The position numbers and the translations under genes are program-made. This document shows, piece after piece, positions 15,914 to 25,300 of a stretch of DNA of 27,360 nt (the first letter of the stretch is position 1; the number at the start of each line of letters is the position of its first letter). The notes under the pieces were generated by a model. The model saw nothing but the letters and a program-made list of their open reading frames with translations. It had not been told where the DNA came from and ran no database searches. This DNA comes from JBLFWJ01 sp047611425 (lineage in GTDB: Bacteria; Bacteroidota; Bacteroidia; UBA10329): the NCBI GenBank assembly GCA_047611425.1, contig JBLFWJ010000025.1:1-27360 (forward strand). Direction: 5' to 3'.

Positions 15914-16075
15914 ATTTTTGGGCGGTCCCTGAGCCTTTCAATAAGCTTGTCGAAGGGCGTTCCCAAAGCCCCAACGCACGAGTCTCCGCTTCGCAAAGGT
16001 CGTGCTACCGCTCATACTCCTCGTTACATTCCGCTTCGCTGCATTTCACTGCGGGGTAACCGCTTGTATCACTAA
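15914..16075 (+). repeat. GGGCGTTCCC...CTAACGC dispersed element
   Basis: This stretch runs from ATTTTTGGGCG, through TTCCC, a GCACGA/TCGTGC hairpin (15976-15981 with 16000-16005) and GGTCGTGCTACCGCTC, to GGGGTAACCGCTTG and CACTAACGC near 16075. I recognise this layout as a repeat found between genes in many Bacteroidota, but know no named family. The segment is GC-rich against its surroundings and highly structured. No protein is encoded: the short ORFs here have no coding character. The whole gene-free interval is about 15874-16456. Confidence 0.6.
15925..15959. repeat. Short TCGAAGGG repeat nested in the larger element
   Basis: A 30-nt unit with CCCTGAGCC...GCTTGTCGAA interrupts the expected GGGCG-TTCCC junction of the surrounding element. 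GGGCG occurs on both sides (15920-15924 and 15955-15959), like a 5-bp target duplication left by insertion. Confidence 0.55.
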
Positions 16076-16138
16076 CGCAAGCTTTGTTGATTCTTAAATC
16101 TCAATTTGATGTTTGCGTAGCGTTTTGCAAGCATTCAT

Positions 16139-16168
16139 AAGGTTCTTTAAATAAAGGCAGAGAACCTT
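16139..16168. repeat. 8-bp perfect inverted repeat
   Basis: AAGGTTCT and AGAACCTT enclose 14 nt. It lies in the gene-free repeat region between the divergent acpP and tolC-like genes and has no T-tract. It may be part of a dispersed element; no function can be assigned. Confidence 0.45.
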
Positions 16169-16229
16169 CCTTCGTCAGGGAAACAAACCGAAAACAAGGC
16201 AACAATTTAGTTGCTTCGCTGAGGCGTAG

Positions 16230-16254
16230 CCTGTCCTGAGGGTTTCTCGAAGGG
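16230..16254. repeat. Third TCGAAGGG-type dispersed repeat
   Basis: CCTGTCCTGAGGG then TTTCTCGAAGGG resembles the unit at 15925-15959 and the copy at 8111-8139. Sequence on both sides to about 16380 shows no gene. Confidence 0.5.
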
Positions 16255-16432
16255 AAGCGTCTCAAGCTTTTGACGTCTATTGCATTAACCCTTTGCATCG
16301 TTGCGCCTTTGCGAGAACACAAATTAACCGACTCGTCTTATATCATAAGAAGCCGTTAAATTTCAAGAAGGGTCTTAACAATTTTTGGGCGGTAAGGCAA
16401 TTTATAGGCAGTATCTGCAGTTCGCAATTGGC

Positions 16433-16440
16433 TATTTTTG
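16433..16440 (+). promoter_or_regulatory. Bacteroidota -7 box (TATTTTTG) for the tolC-like gene
   Basis: An exact TAnnTTTG match ending 16 nt before the ATG at 16457. The -33 element is weak. A 13-nt direct repeat (ATTTTTGGGCGGT at 15914 and 16381) lies about 40 nt upstream. Confidence 0.5.
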
Positions 16441-16456
16441 GCCGACCTTAAACAAG

Positions 16457-17836
16457 ATGTCAATCATGTTCAGATCATTGATAATTGCTGGTTTTCTACT
16501 GATTTTTTCCCAAGCCTCTCAAGCACAGGAATCGTGGTCTTTGGAAAAATGCATTGAGTATGCCCTGCAGAATAACATTCAGGTAAAGCAAACAATGCTG
16601 TCTGTGGAATCAGCACAGCGAAACAAAAAGCAGTCTTTCGCCAACATGTTTCCAAGTGCGAATGCTAGCACGGGCTACAACTTAAACTTTGGTAGAACCA
16701 TTGATCCAGGAACAAACGCATTTGTTACTGAATCTGTCAGTTCGCAAAATGTTTGGTTGGGATCAAGTGTCACCCTTTTCAATGGCCTTCGGTTATTGAA
16801 TGGTTTAAAGCAATCTCAATTAAATGTGCTTGCTGCGGAATATGACCTCCAATCGATCACCAACGATATTTCTATGAGTGTCGCCACATCATTCTTGCAA
16901 GTAATGTTCTCGGAAGAGTTGCTTCAAATAGCGTTTGATCAGAAAGGAATCTCCACACAAATGATGGAGCGAACCCAAAAGCTGGTTGATGCTGGAGCCA
17001 CGGCAAAAGGCAACCTTTTTGATATCAAGGCGCAATTGGCCAATGATGAGGTTCAAGTTGTCAATTCTGAAAACAATTATCAGTCGGCTGTTTTAACCTT
17101 AAAGCAACTTCTCAACTTGAAAGAAGATGTAGAGTTTAAAGTGGAACGCCCAGATGTTGACCTGCCAATAACAGACCCAGCTTCACTACGAGTGAGCATG
17201 ATTTACAATGATGCGTTGGAGAATTGGCCAGCAGTGTTGGCAAGGGAAACAAGAGTTTTGGGTGCTGAAAAAGGAGTGAAAATGGCTTGGGCAAGTTTGA
17301 CTCCATCACTTGATGCCAGCGGAAATGTGAATACTGTATTTTCAAGTTCAAGGACGTTTAGTCCCTTTGATACTGATAATCAAACCAAGTGGGGAGAGAA
17401 AATCCCTTACGGAACTCAACTTGATCAAAACCTGAGTTATGGTCTTGGCATGAGTTTGAGCATTCCAATATTTAATGGTTTGGCAGCAAAGAATGGCCTG
17501 CAACAAGCACGGTTGAGCAAGTTGAACAACGAGCTTCAATTGTCCGACACAAAAAATCAACTTTACTCATCTGTTCAGAAAGCTTACAATGACGCAATGG
17601 CAGCATATCGTAGCTTTTTAGCCACAGACGAATCAGTCAAGGCAGGAGAAGAATCTTTCCATTATGCAGAAGAGCGATTTGAAGTGGGCATGATAAACGC
17701 CATGGACCACAGCACGATTAAGAACAATTTGGCAAGAGTAAAAAGCGATCGCTTGAGAGCCAAGTACGACTACATTTTTCGTTCTAAAGTCCTAGATTTT
17801 TATCGAGGCAAACCGCTAACTTTCCAGCTTCAATAA
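16457..17836 (+). CDS. TolC family outer membrane efflux protein
   Basis: A 459-residue outer-membrane channel of a tripartite efflux or type I export system. The signal peptide (about 1-24, ending SQASQAQ) is followed by SWSLEKCIEYALQNNIQVKQ, the classic first repeat of OMF proteins. The second repeat begins near 245. Long amphipathic helices such as QLNVLAAEYDLQSITNDISM and GEESFHYAEERFEVGMINAM form the periplasmic barrel. The start could be ATG 16457 or 16466; the first is used. An ORF extension to 16385 lacks a start signal and is ignored. It lies 7 nt before the adaptor gene, so the two form an operon. No inner-membrane pump gene follows. Confidence 0.92.
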   Translation: MSIMFRSLIIAGFLLIFSQASQAQESWSLEKCIEYALQNNIQVKQTMLSVESAQRNKKQSFANMFPSANASTGYNLNFGRTIDPGTNAFVTESVSSQNVWLGSSVTLFNGLRLLNGLKQSQLNVLAAEYDLQSITNDISMSVATSFLQVMFSEELLQIAFDQKGISTQMMERTQKLVDAGATAKGNLFDIKAQLANDEVQVVNSENNYQSAVLTLKQLLNLKEDVEFKVERPDVDLPITDPASLRVSMIYNDALENWPAVLARETRVLGAEKGVKMAWASLTPSLDASGNVNTVFSSSRTFSPFDTDNQTKWGEKIPYGTQLDQNLSYGLGMSLSIPIFNGLAAKNGLQQARLSKLNNELQLSDTKNQLYSSVQKAYNDAMAAYRSFLATDESVKAGEESFHYAEERFEVGMINAMDHSTIKNNLARVKSDRLRAKYDYIFRSKVLDFYRGKPLTFQLQ

Positions 17837-17843
17837 AAGCTAA

Positions 17844-19196
17844 ATGAATAAGAAACTGGTTTTCGCGGTTGTGGCCGTGGTTGTGCTGGTAGTTGTCCTA
17901 CTCGGTGGTAAAAAAGCTGGATGGTGGGGTGGCGAAGAAGCCATTGAAGTGGCCATTGAAGGAGTTTCAAAACGAACAATCATTGAAACGGTTTCCGCTT
18001 CAGGTCAAATCCAATCTGAAACCGAAGTGGCAATCAGTCCTGACATCCCAGGAGAGATCGTCAAACTAACCGTTATTGAGGGGGATAAAGTTGAACGCGG
18101 TGATCTTCTTGTTAAGATTGACCCACAATTGCAACGAACAAATGTTGAGCGGCTGGAAGCCTCATTGAATACGGTAAAAGCCAATCTGGCTAACTCCCGA
18201 TCGAGACGAGCACAGAGCAAAGCTCAATTCGAAAACTCCGAAGCATCGTTTAACCGGACGAAGAAATTATTTGAAAAGAACGTGGTCTCGCAAGCTGAAT
18301 TTGATGCAGCAAACTCACAATATATCGTGGGACAGAATGAGGTGGAGGCGGCAGAGCAATCGGTAAAAGCCGCAGAATTCAACGTTGAAAGCTCCGAAGC
18401 GGGGCTTCGCGAAGCACAGAAGAATTTGAATCGAACCGAAATCTACAGTCCAGTCAATGGAACGGTCAGCAAACTCAATTTCGAAGCTGGCGAACGTGTG
18501 GTTGGAACATCACAAATGGCCGGATCTGAGATTATGGTTATTTCCGACCTAAACGAAATGGAGGTTCTGGTTGACGTGAACGAAAACGACATAATCCGAG
18601 TTGGGCTGAACGACAGCTGTGAGATTGAAGTTGATGCCTACTTGAATAGAAAGTTCAAAGGAGTGGTGACCAGCATTGCCAACTCAGCCATGAGTCAAGG
18701 AATGAGCACCGATCAAGTGACCAACTTTGAGGTGATTGTTCGGATCCTTCGTTCATCTTATGCTGATCTTGAAAATGAAAAACAACCAGGTCTTTCTCCT
18801 TTCCGACCGGGAATGTCCGCCTCTGTTGACATTCAAACCAGAAAGGTTGATGATGTGGTGGCGATTCCGATTCAAAGTGTCACAACTCGTGAAATTGAAA
18901 AGGACGAAACCGATGAAGACGGAGAGAAGAAACGCAAGCGTAAAAAGGTAAAACGAGCAGGAAAAACCGATGGCCCGGTTGAAGAAGTTGTCTTCATCAA
19001 GGATGGTTCAACGGTAAAGCAAGTGGCCGTTAAAACAGGAATTCAAGACAACTTATATATTCAGGTTCTGGAAGGTCTCACAATGGATGATGAGGTTATC
19101 AAGGCCCCATACAGCGCAATTTCCAAGGAATTGGAAGACGGCACTTCGGTGACAGAAGTTGATGAGGAAGACCTTTTCAAATCTGAAGAGGAGTAA
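17844..19196 (+). CDS. HlyD/MacA-like periplasmic adaptor (membrane fusion protein)
   Basis: A 450-residue adaptor anchored by one N-terminal TM helix (5-21). Lipoyl-like halves lie at about 62-95 (ISPDIPGEIVKLTVIEGDKV) and 197-235 (TEIYSPVNGTVSKLNFEAGE), with an alpha-helical hairpin (96-195) between them and beta-barrel and membrane-proximal domains after. It bridges an inner-membrane pump and the TolC-like channel encoded just upstream. Residues 350-378 form an unusual charged insert (EKKRKRKKVKR). The MacA-like length fits a MacB-type ABC partner, but the next gene is tsaB, so the partner must be elsewhere. The start is 7 nt after the channel gene. Confidence 0.9.
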   Translation: MNKKLVFAVVAVVVLVVVLLGGKKAGWWGGEEAIEVAIEGVSKRTIIETVSASGQIQSETEVAISPDIPGEIVKLTVIEGDKVERGDLLVKIDPQLQRTNVERLEASLNTVKANLANSRSRRAQSKAQFENSEASFNRTKKLFEKNVVSQAEFDAANSQYIVGQNEVEAAEQSVKAAEFNVESSEAGLREAQKNLNRTEIYSPVNGTVSKLNFEAGERVVGTSQMAGSEIMVISDLNEMEVLVDVNENDIIRVGLNDSCEIEVDAYLNRKFKGVVTSIANSAMSQGMSTDQVTNFEVIVRILRSSYADLENEKQPGLSPFRPGMSASVDIQTRKVDDVVAIPIQSVTTREIEKDETDEDGEKKRKRKKVKRAGKTDGPVEEVVFIKDGSTVKQVAVKTGIQDNLYIQVLEGLTMDDEVIKAPYSAISKELEDGTSVTEVDEEDLFKSEEE

Positions 19197-19214
19197 TCCA
19201 CCATTGGCAATTCG

Positions 19215-19898
19215 ATGCCGACAATTCTGCACATAGAATCTTCTACAAAGACCTGCTCCATTTGCGTTTCGCAAAATGGGGAAGTAATCGCCATTCGAGA
19301 ATCGTGCGATGAGCAATATTCTCATGCAGAGAAATTGGCCGTTTTTGTGGATGAAGTGATAAAGGAAGTTGGGGGCCCGAAAAAGCTTGACGCGGTTTGT
19401 GTAGCTAAAGGCCCTGGTTCCTACACCGGATTGAGAATCGGAGTTTCCGCTGCAAAAGGACTCTGCTTTTCGTTGGACATTCCATTGTTAAGCGTGACTG
19501 CATTGGCAAGTTTGACGGAGCTGGCGAAAGTTCAGATTAAAGCAGAACCAGAAGACATTCTCATGCCGATGATTGATGCAAGAAGAATGGAAGTTTACAC
19601 CGCACAATTCGATCATCAAGGTGTGAAGCAGACGGATATCTCAGCCCTTGTGGTAGACGAATCAACAGTATTAAACGAGTCAGGTAAGACCTATATTTTC
19701 GGAGACGGGTCTGCGAAATGCAAGGCCGTTTTAGAATCTGAAAATGTGGTTCTTTTGGAAGGCTTGAGGGCCAGCTCTAGGGGCATGATTCAAATCGCTG
19801 AGGCCAAATTCAACACTCAAGAGTTTGAAGATGTGGCCTATTTCGAACCGTTCTATCTAAAAGAATTTGTAGCGGGAAAGCCAAAGAAGATCTTCTAA
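19215..19898 (+). CDS. tsaB: tRNA threonylcarbamoyladenosine biosynthesis protein TsaB
   Basis: A 227-residue ASKHA-fold protein that, with TsaD and TsaE, transfers threonylcarbamoyl to A37 of ANN-decoding tRNAs. The N-terminus ILHIESSTKTCSICVSQNGE is typical. SHAEKL and AKGPGSYTGLRIGVSAAKGL (64-83) are family hallmarks. It is a few residues shorter than E. coli TsaB, as usual in Bacteroidota. The start lies 18 nt after the adaptor gene stop. It is functionally unrelated to efflux, so its place in the operon is probably by chance or for expression reasons. Confidence 0.93.
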   Translation: MPTILHIESSTKTCSICVSQNGEVIAIRESCDEQYSHAEKLAVFVDEVIKEVGGPKKLDAVCVAKGPGSYTGLRIGVSAAKGLCFSLDIPLLSVTALASLTELAKVQIKAEPEDILMPMIDARRMEVYTAQFDHQGVKQTDISALVVDESTVLNESGKTYIFGDGSAKCKAVLESENVVLLEGLRASSRGMIQIAEAKFNTQEFEDVAYFEPFYLKEFVAGKPKKIF

Positions 19899-19949
19899 TC
19901 TTTCCACTCAAATTAGCCACCTTTGGCATTGCCTAAACGCCATCATCCT

Positions 19950-20309
19950 ATGAATAAAATCTATCATCTCAGCAGTTGTTCTACCTGCCAACGGATTATT
20001 ATGGAGCTTGGAATTTCTGAGCCCGAATGGGATATGCAGGACATCAAGTCAGAAAGTATTGAAGCTGACGTACTGGATAAGTTGGCAAAAGAGCACGGCT
20101 CATATGAGGCGCTTTTCAGCAAAAGAGCAATGAAATTCCGAGCGATGGGATTGAACGAAAGAACTTTATCCGAGGCCGAGTATCGAGAGTTGATTCTGGG
20201 TGAATACACGTTCTTGAAAAGGCCCTTTATTCTGATAGATGACACTTCATTTGTTGGCAACAGTAAAAAGGTGGTTGAAGCCGCTTTGCTAAAGTTGCGC
20301 AATGTGTAA
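19950..20309 (+). CDS. ArsC/Spx-family thioredoxin-fold protein
   Basis: 119 residues with a thioredoxin-like fold of the ArsC/Spx type. SSCSTCQRIIMELGI puts a C-x2-C pair at Cys10 and Cys13, as in Spx-like members, rather than the single Cys of glutaredoxin-dependent arsenate reductases. RPFILIDDTSFVGNSKKVVE (91-110) is the conserved end, in which Arg91-Pro92 is the usual RP motif. The function could be an arsenate-reductase-like enzyme or a regulator; no ars genes are nearby. I chose ATG 19950 because the upstream option is a TTG that falls within CACCTTTG, one mismatch from the -7 consensus. Confidence 0.8.
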   Translation: MNKIYHLSSCSTCQRIIMELGISEPEWDMQDIKSESIEADVLDKLAKEHGSYEALFSKRAMKFRAMGLNERTLSEAEYRELILGEYTFLKRPFILIDDTSFVGNSKKVVEAALLKLRNV

Positions 20310-20359
20310 AGCAGAGTCAACTACTTTTCGCTCATCACTATTCACTGGTCGCTTTTCTA

Positions 20360-21247
20360 ATGAATAGAGTTTTGCTCGCACACCTTGCGGTGCTGGTTGC
20401 CAACATTATTTACGGGGCCAACTACACCATTGCAAAAGAGGTGATGCCCGACTACATCGAGCCGTTCGGGTTTATCGTGCTTCGTTGTCTCGGAGCAACA
20501 CCGCTGTTTTGGATTATCGGCTTTTTCATAAAAGAAAAAGTGTCCAATAAAGACCTTGGATTGCTGGCAATTGCATCGGTATTCGGAGTGGCAATCAATC
20601 AGCTTCTGTTTTTCAAGGGGTTGAATTTTACGACACCCATAAATGCGGCCGTCATCATGCCTTCAACGCCAATTATCGTAATGATTATTGCGGCTTTTGC
20701 ATTGAAAGAGCAAATCACGATTAAGAAGATTTTAGGCATTGCTATCGGACTTAGCGGTACGCTGCTCATTCTTCTTGCAGGCAAGAAAATCTCCTTCGAT
20801 TCCGAGACATTCGTTGGCGACCTAATGATCTTCGTAAACGCTTCTTGCTATGGTATTTACCTCGTGATGATTACGCCATTGATGCGAAAATATCACCCCA
20901 TTACAGTGGTGAAATGGGTTTTTCTTTTTGGCACCATAACGGTCCTTCCTTGTGGGTGGAACGAGTTTCTTGAAATAGATTTTGCCACGATGCCAACCAA
21001 CATTATTTGGGCATGCCTCTACGTGGTATTCGGGTTGAGCTTCTTCGCCTACCTTTTGAATATTGTGGCGCTTAAGAAGTTAAGCCCTTCAGTTGTGAGC
21101 ATCTACGTTTACCTGCAACCGTTGCTTGCTGCTGCATTTGCTATCAGTCTAGGAAAGGATGAATTGACGGTGATAAAAGTGGCCGCAGCCGTACTGATTT
21201 GCACAGGTGTTTACTTGGTCAGTTCCAAGCCGAAAACAATCAAATAA
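20360..21247 (+). CDS. EamA/DMT-family transporter
   Basis: A 295-residue inner-membrane protein with about ten TM helices, in two EamA repeats (about 8-138 and 153-290). Typical landmarks are ANIIYGANYTIAKEVMP in the first helix, INAAVIMPSTPIIVMIIAAF, and LSPSVVSIYVYLQPLLAAAF near the second-repeat end. Members export amino acids, nucleotides or other small metabolites, and the substrate cannot be predicted here. The gene lies 50 nt after the ArsC-like gene and converges on the broken Rieske gene, overlapping it by 8 nt. Confidence 0.9.
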   Translation: MNRVLLAHLAVLVANIIYGANYTIAKEVMPDYIEPFGFIVLRCLGATPLFWIIGFFIKEKVSNKDLGLLAIASVFGVAINQLLFFKGLNFTTPINAAVIMPSTPIIVMIIAAFALKEQITIKKILGIAIGLSGTLLILLAGKKISFDSETFVGDLMIFVNASCYGIYLVMITPLMRKYHPITVVKWVFLFGTITVLPCGWNEFLEIDFATMPTNIIWACLYVVFGLSFFAYLLNIVALKKLSPSVVSIYVYLQPLLAAAFAISLGKDELTVIKVAAAVLICTGVYLVSSKPKTIK

Positions 21248-22271
21248 ACTGCTCCTCGTAAAACTGGCTTGCCCATTTTCGATACTTGGCAATTGGCCCA
21301 TCTCCTTTGGCCAAAGGTGGTTTTTCAATGTATTTCTTGTTCTGCCAAATCTTGAAGTCGTCCATTACGTCCTTCTTATAGCCTTTCATACCAAGCGTTC
21401 TGACAATTTTGGTTAGAATGGGTTTTGGTAGTAAAACCGCAAGTGGATGGAGTTTTGAAGCATTCTCAACGGGCTTGATAGCGATGCCGATTGTTAAACG
21501 AATCATATCGTCTTTTATAGGGTTAGGAAGCACAAAATTCATGGAGTGAAGCCCAATTTCAGGAACCGTTGTTTCCACTACAGAATAGCCAAGGCCATAA
21601 ACGTCAACTTTTATGTTGACTCGGATATCCCCGCTTTTACCGAACTCCTTTGCATTTCTTGAAAAGCTATACTCCAAACGAAGGACTTCATTCTCCGCAA
21701 TTGCTTCAGAATCTTCCTCCACTTTTTCGTAACCATGAATCCAATTGAAATGCCCAACATCAACACTGTTCTCAGTTGTTTCCTGTGGATGGCTTTTCAG
21801 ATCCCAACTAACGGTGTCTACGGGGCCAAAATCATCCACATTAAGGTTGGGGATTACCCAGTCAGGCGGCAGGCTTGAATGGTGATGGAAAGCTAGGATC
21901 ATTTGATTGATCTCCATAACCGGATATGTATGGAGTTTGACTTTTGGCGGGGCTTTGGTGCCATAACCTGTCGAGGTACAACTTCCCGAGCAATCAAACT
22001 TAAACCCATGAAATGGACACTGAATTTCTTCCCCCTATATTGTTCCTCCATGCCCCAAATTGGCTCCCATGTGTCGGCAATAAGCATCAGTCAAATAGGC
22101 TTTACCAGACTCGGTTCTAAATAGAACGACCTCTTTTCCACAGAAAGTTAGGCTTTTAATCTCGCCTTTTTTGAGGCCTTTACCCATCGACACGAAGTAC
22201 CATGCCGTAGGATATGGATGTAATTTTCTTTCCTGCCGAGGTACTGGCAGAGTTGCGGTAGTTGTATTCAC
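21240..22271 (-). pseudogene. Rieske oxygenase (KshA/Daf-36-like) broken by an in-frame TAG
   Basis: One continuous frame of 343 codon positions with a single amber codon at 22035-22037 (position 79). The Rieske site is complete across the stop: Cys65-x-His67 (YCRHMG), then Cys85-x2-His88 (CPFHG). The catalytic domain matches KshA and cholesterol 7-desaturase types, with ENSVDVGHFNWIHG giving iron ligands near His174 and His179. Such enzymes hydroxylate or desaturate sterol-like or aromatic rings. No frameshift is needed to join the halves. The start is GTG 22271, 42 nt after the kinase gene stop. The truncated product could not hold the cluster. It may be a pseudogene, a sequencing error, or suppressed; a G-to-T change of GAG would be enough to explain it. 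Confidence 0.88.
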
Positions 22272-22285
22272 GGTAATCGTGTTGG

Positions 22286-22301
22286 ATTGTAATGATACAA
22301 T
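22286..22301. promoter_or_regulatory. Perfect inverted repeat upstream of the Rieske gene
   Basis: ATTGTA and TACAAT arms around four bases, ending 14 nt before the GTG start, in the 42-nt gap after the kinase gene. The symmetry and position suit a dimeric regulator site, but no such regulator is encoded nearby. Confidence 0.35.
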
Positions 22302-22313
22302 TGGCGTGTTGTC

Positions 22314-25300
22314 TCAAGCCTCATCCAAGCGAATATAAAACGTGGTACCCACATCCAGCTTGGTTTCGAACCAGATCTCACCACCCATGCCTTCTATAAT
22401 GTTCTTTACCATAGCGAGTCCAAGTCCCATTCCAGAGGATTTTGTTGTGAAATTTGGAACGAAGATGCTTTCTTGAACTTCCGTAGGAATACCAGTTCCA
22501 TTATCTTTCACAGAGACCAAAATCTGCGAATCCTTGCGCTCCAATTTGATTCCAATTCGACCTTCTTGATTCTCAGGGATGGCTTGAAATGCGTTCTTGA
22601 TAAGATTGTTCAGTACCCGCAACACTTGCTTTCCATCTGCATGAATCAAGACGGGACTTCCAATTTGATCGTTGAACAGCAATTCGGTGCCTTCGCTTTC
22701 TTGATGCAGATCAGTACACGATTGAAGCAACTCGCGTAGTTCTACTTCTTCAATTTCGGCCTTTGGCATTTTGGCAAACGAAGAGAACTCTGTTGCGATA
22801 TTCGAAAGGGTGTCAATCTGCTCGACAAGCGCCTTGGTCGTACGTTCTATTCGATCACCAAGATCCTCCGCACCATCCTTGTAGCTTCGCTCCAACATCT
22901 GAATATGAAGCTTCATAGGGGTTAACGGATTCTTAATCTCATGAGCCACCTGTTTAGCCATTTCACGCCAAGCAGATTCACGTTCCGAACGGGCCAATAA
23001 CTCAGCGTTTTTCACAAGTTCATTCAGCGTTCTGTTGTACTCTTTTACCAGTTCTCCGATCTCGTCATTGCTTTCCCATTCGATGGCCTGGTTACGTTTA
23101 TCAAGCTTTAACGTTCGCAGGTTTTCCCTGATAATTCGAAGCGGTTCTGTGATTCTATTCGAGATAAACAAAGCCAAAACAACAGCCAACAATATCAGTA
23201 ATACGTAGATGTTGGTGAGTGCCGCGAGCAACGAGACCACCTCTTGTTCCAAGCCATGTTGACGAGCGAAATAAGGCAAACTCATGTAGGCCATCAGCTC
23301 GCGCTTTTCATTCCTAAACGGGGCGTAAGCAGTAAGAAATTCAAGGTTTCCGATGTGCTCGTCATGAATGAATTCTGAACGTTGATTCACCTTCATTTCA
23401 TGGAACGCTACTGGATCCATTCTGGAGGAAACCAATCCTTCCTCAAACACTTTAGGTTGCGAAGTCGCCAACAGGTTTCCGTTTAGATCATACAGATTGA
23501 TATCTGTAAAGAACACCTTGCTGAACTTGGTAAGCAGCATGGAAAGTTCATCGTGGTCGGATGGTTCCAACGTTGCTCTAATCCGCAGTTTGTGTTCCAT
23601 TTCAATCTGGACACTTCGTGATTTTTCAGAGACCAAATCGGTGTTCTTGGTTCGATATTCTTCCACCACATACATCACCGTTCCTAGTCCAACGAGCAGA
23701 AGTGTGAACGTAATTATGGAGATCATGGCAAGATTGATCCTGTTTCTGAAACTCTCATTCTTGATCATTGGTACACCCAAACTTCCGCGGATGACCAAAT
23801 TGAATGCACCGACCATGAAGTAGAGCAGGAAAAGGTAAGAGAAGACGGTGAAGTAGGAGAGCGAATCACCGACTGGACGGCTCAGAACAATCAAAATACC
23901 TTCTGCCGGTCGATGCATCAAATGGGAATTTCCAGCAAATTCCTTCATGGTGAATTCACTGGTAATCTCCCCAAATTCGGTTGCTACTAACGAGAAGGGA
24001 TAGTTGCCAGAATGATCAATCAATTCATTGTCTACATATCGTGCATAGGAAAACGGTCGGAGCAAATTGTACTGGCTAAAACGACTATCGAGTAACAGGT
24101 CTGGAAATCCAGAATGTTGTTCGCCCATCTGAGGTTGCAGGTCGATAAAGACATCCGCCAGAACTTCCTCACTTCGTGGATTTCGGAAAACGACTCGAGC
24201 CAAATAGCCACCATTTCCTTTTACAATGCCTTTGTAAAAAAGACCGTCAGAATGAGTGGGTCGGGAGTTTTCGATTCGTTTCACTAGATCCGAGAAACCG
24301 TGTTCGTCCTGACCCGCATTGTGCGCTGCTAACTCACCGCCATTCGTAAAAACGTGTATCGTTGGGTTGAATCTTGACCACGGCTCAAATTGCAATCTGC
24401 GTTCAATTTCTGCAATCAGATCCTCGCTGTGTGCAGGCAAAACACTAATCAACCCTTTTACTTTTCTGTCTTTCTGGGTGGCTTCTCGCCACTCGTCAAA
24501 CAAGAATTCAGCAACAGGATCCTCATCCGAAAATATCTTTCTGGCAATCGTTTTCCGATCTTCAATTTCGTTGCTGCTCTGATAATGCATGAGCAGAATG
24601 CACCCCAAAAGGGCATAGGCCAGCACATTACTGGTGAACGTGCTGAAACCACGACTTCGTGATTGCCATTCCGAAGCGATGAGCTGAAAACCAACTACGA
24701 TCGAACCTGCCAAAACGGCCCAGAATGCTTCTGGTAGTAGGAGCCTAGCACCAAGAATAGCGACCAACGAAGTGGCCAAAACCACCATACTTCGTGTCGG
24801 AATGTCAGTATGAATTGTACTTACCCATCTCGCTACCCACCGAAGAATCAAGTGAACCGTAAAAAGCATAATGGCGGTAACCACTAAAGCCATCAGGCTG
24901 AAAAAATCTAGCCCGAATGGATTGGTCAGGTCAAGTGAAAACGATGAGTTGACAACCAGTAATTTGAATACAAGTGCGCATGGATAAACCAGTAGCAACA
25001 TCAGAATTGTCACCACCGAAGTGAGTATCCATCCTGAAGAATTTGGTTTGTTTTCTGAGCTAGCTAATCGGTATTTGGCAAACTCCCGAACAATTGCCAG
25101 CACCACCAGCATGTTTAGGAATAAGTCTCCCAAGGATGGGATCAACTCATTACTTGCGTGATGAATGGGGTCGAAAATATCTAGACCATACCATGGCCCA
25201 GGCCAGCTGAATATGAGCATGATTGCACGAGTGATGATTAACCCAAACATCACAACTAAAGCGCGGCTGAAGTGCCCAACTTCGGACAAGGAATTCCTGA

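Noticed and set aside
15875..16322. Short ORFs on both strands of the repeat region
   Set aside because: They fall in or beside dispersed repeats, are low-complexity or arbitrary in composition and have no start signals. The region is better described as repeats.
22031..22040. Frameshift as the cause of the split Rieske gene
   Set aside because: The reading frames before and after the stop are the same (a multiple of three between them), so a single base substitution to TAG explains it and no indel is needed.
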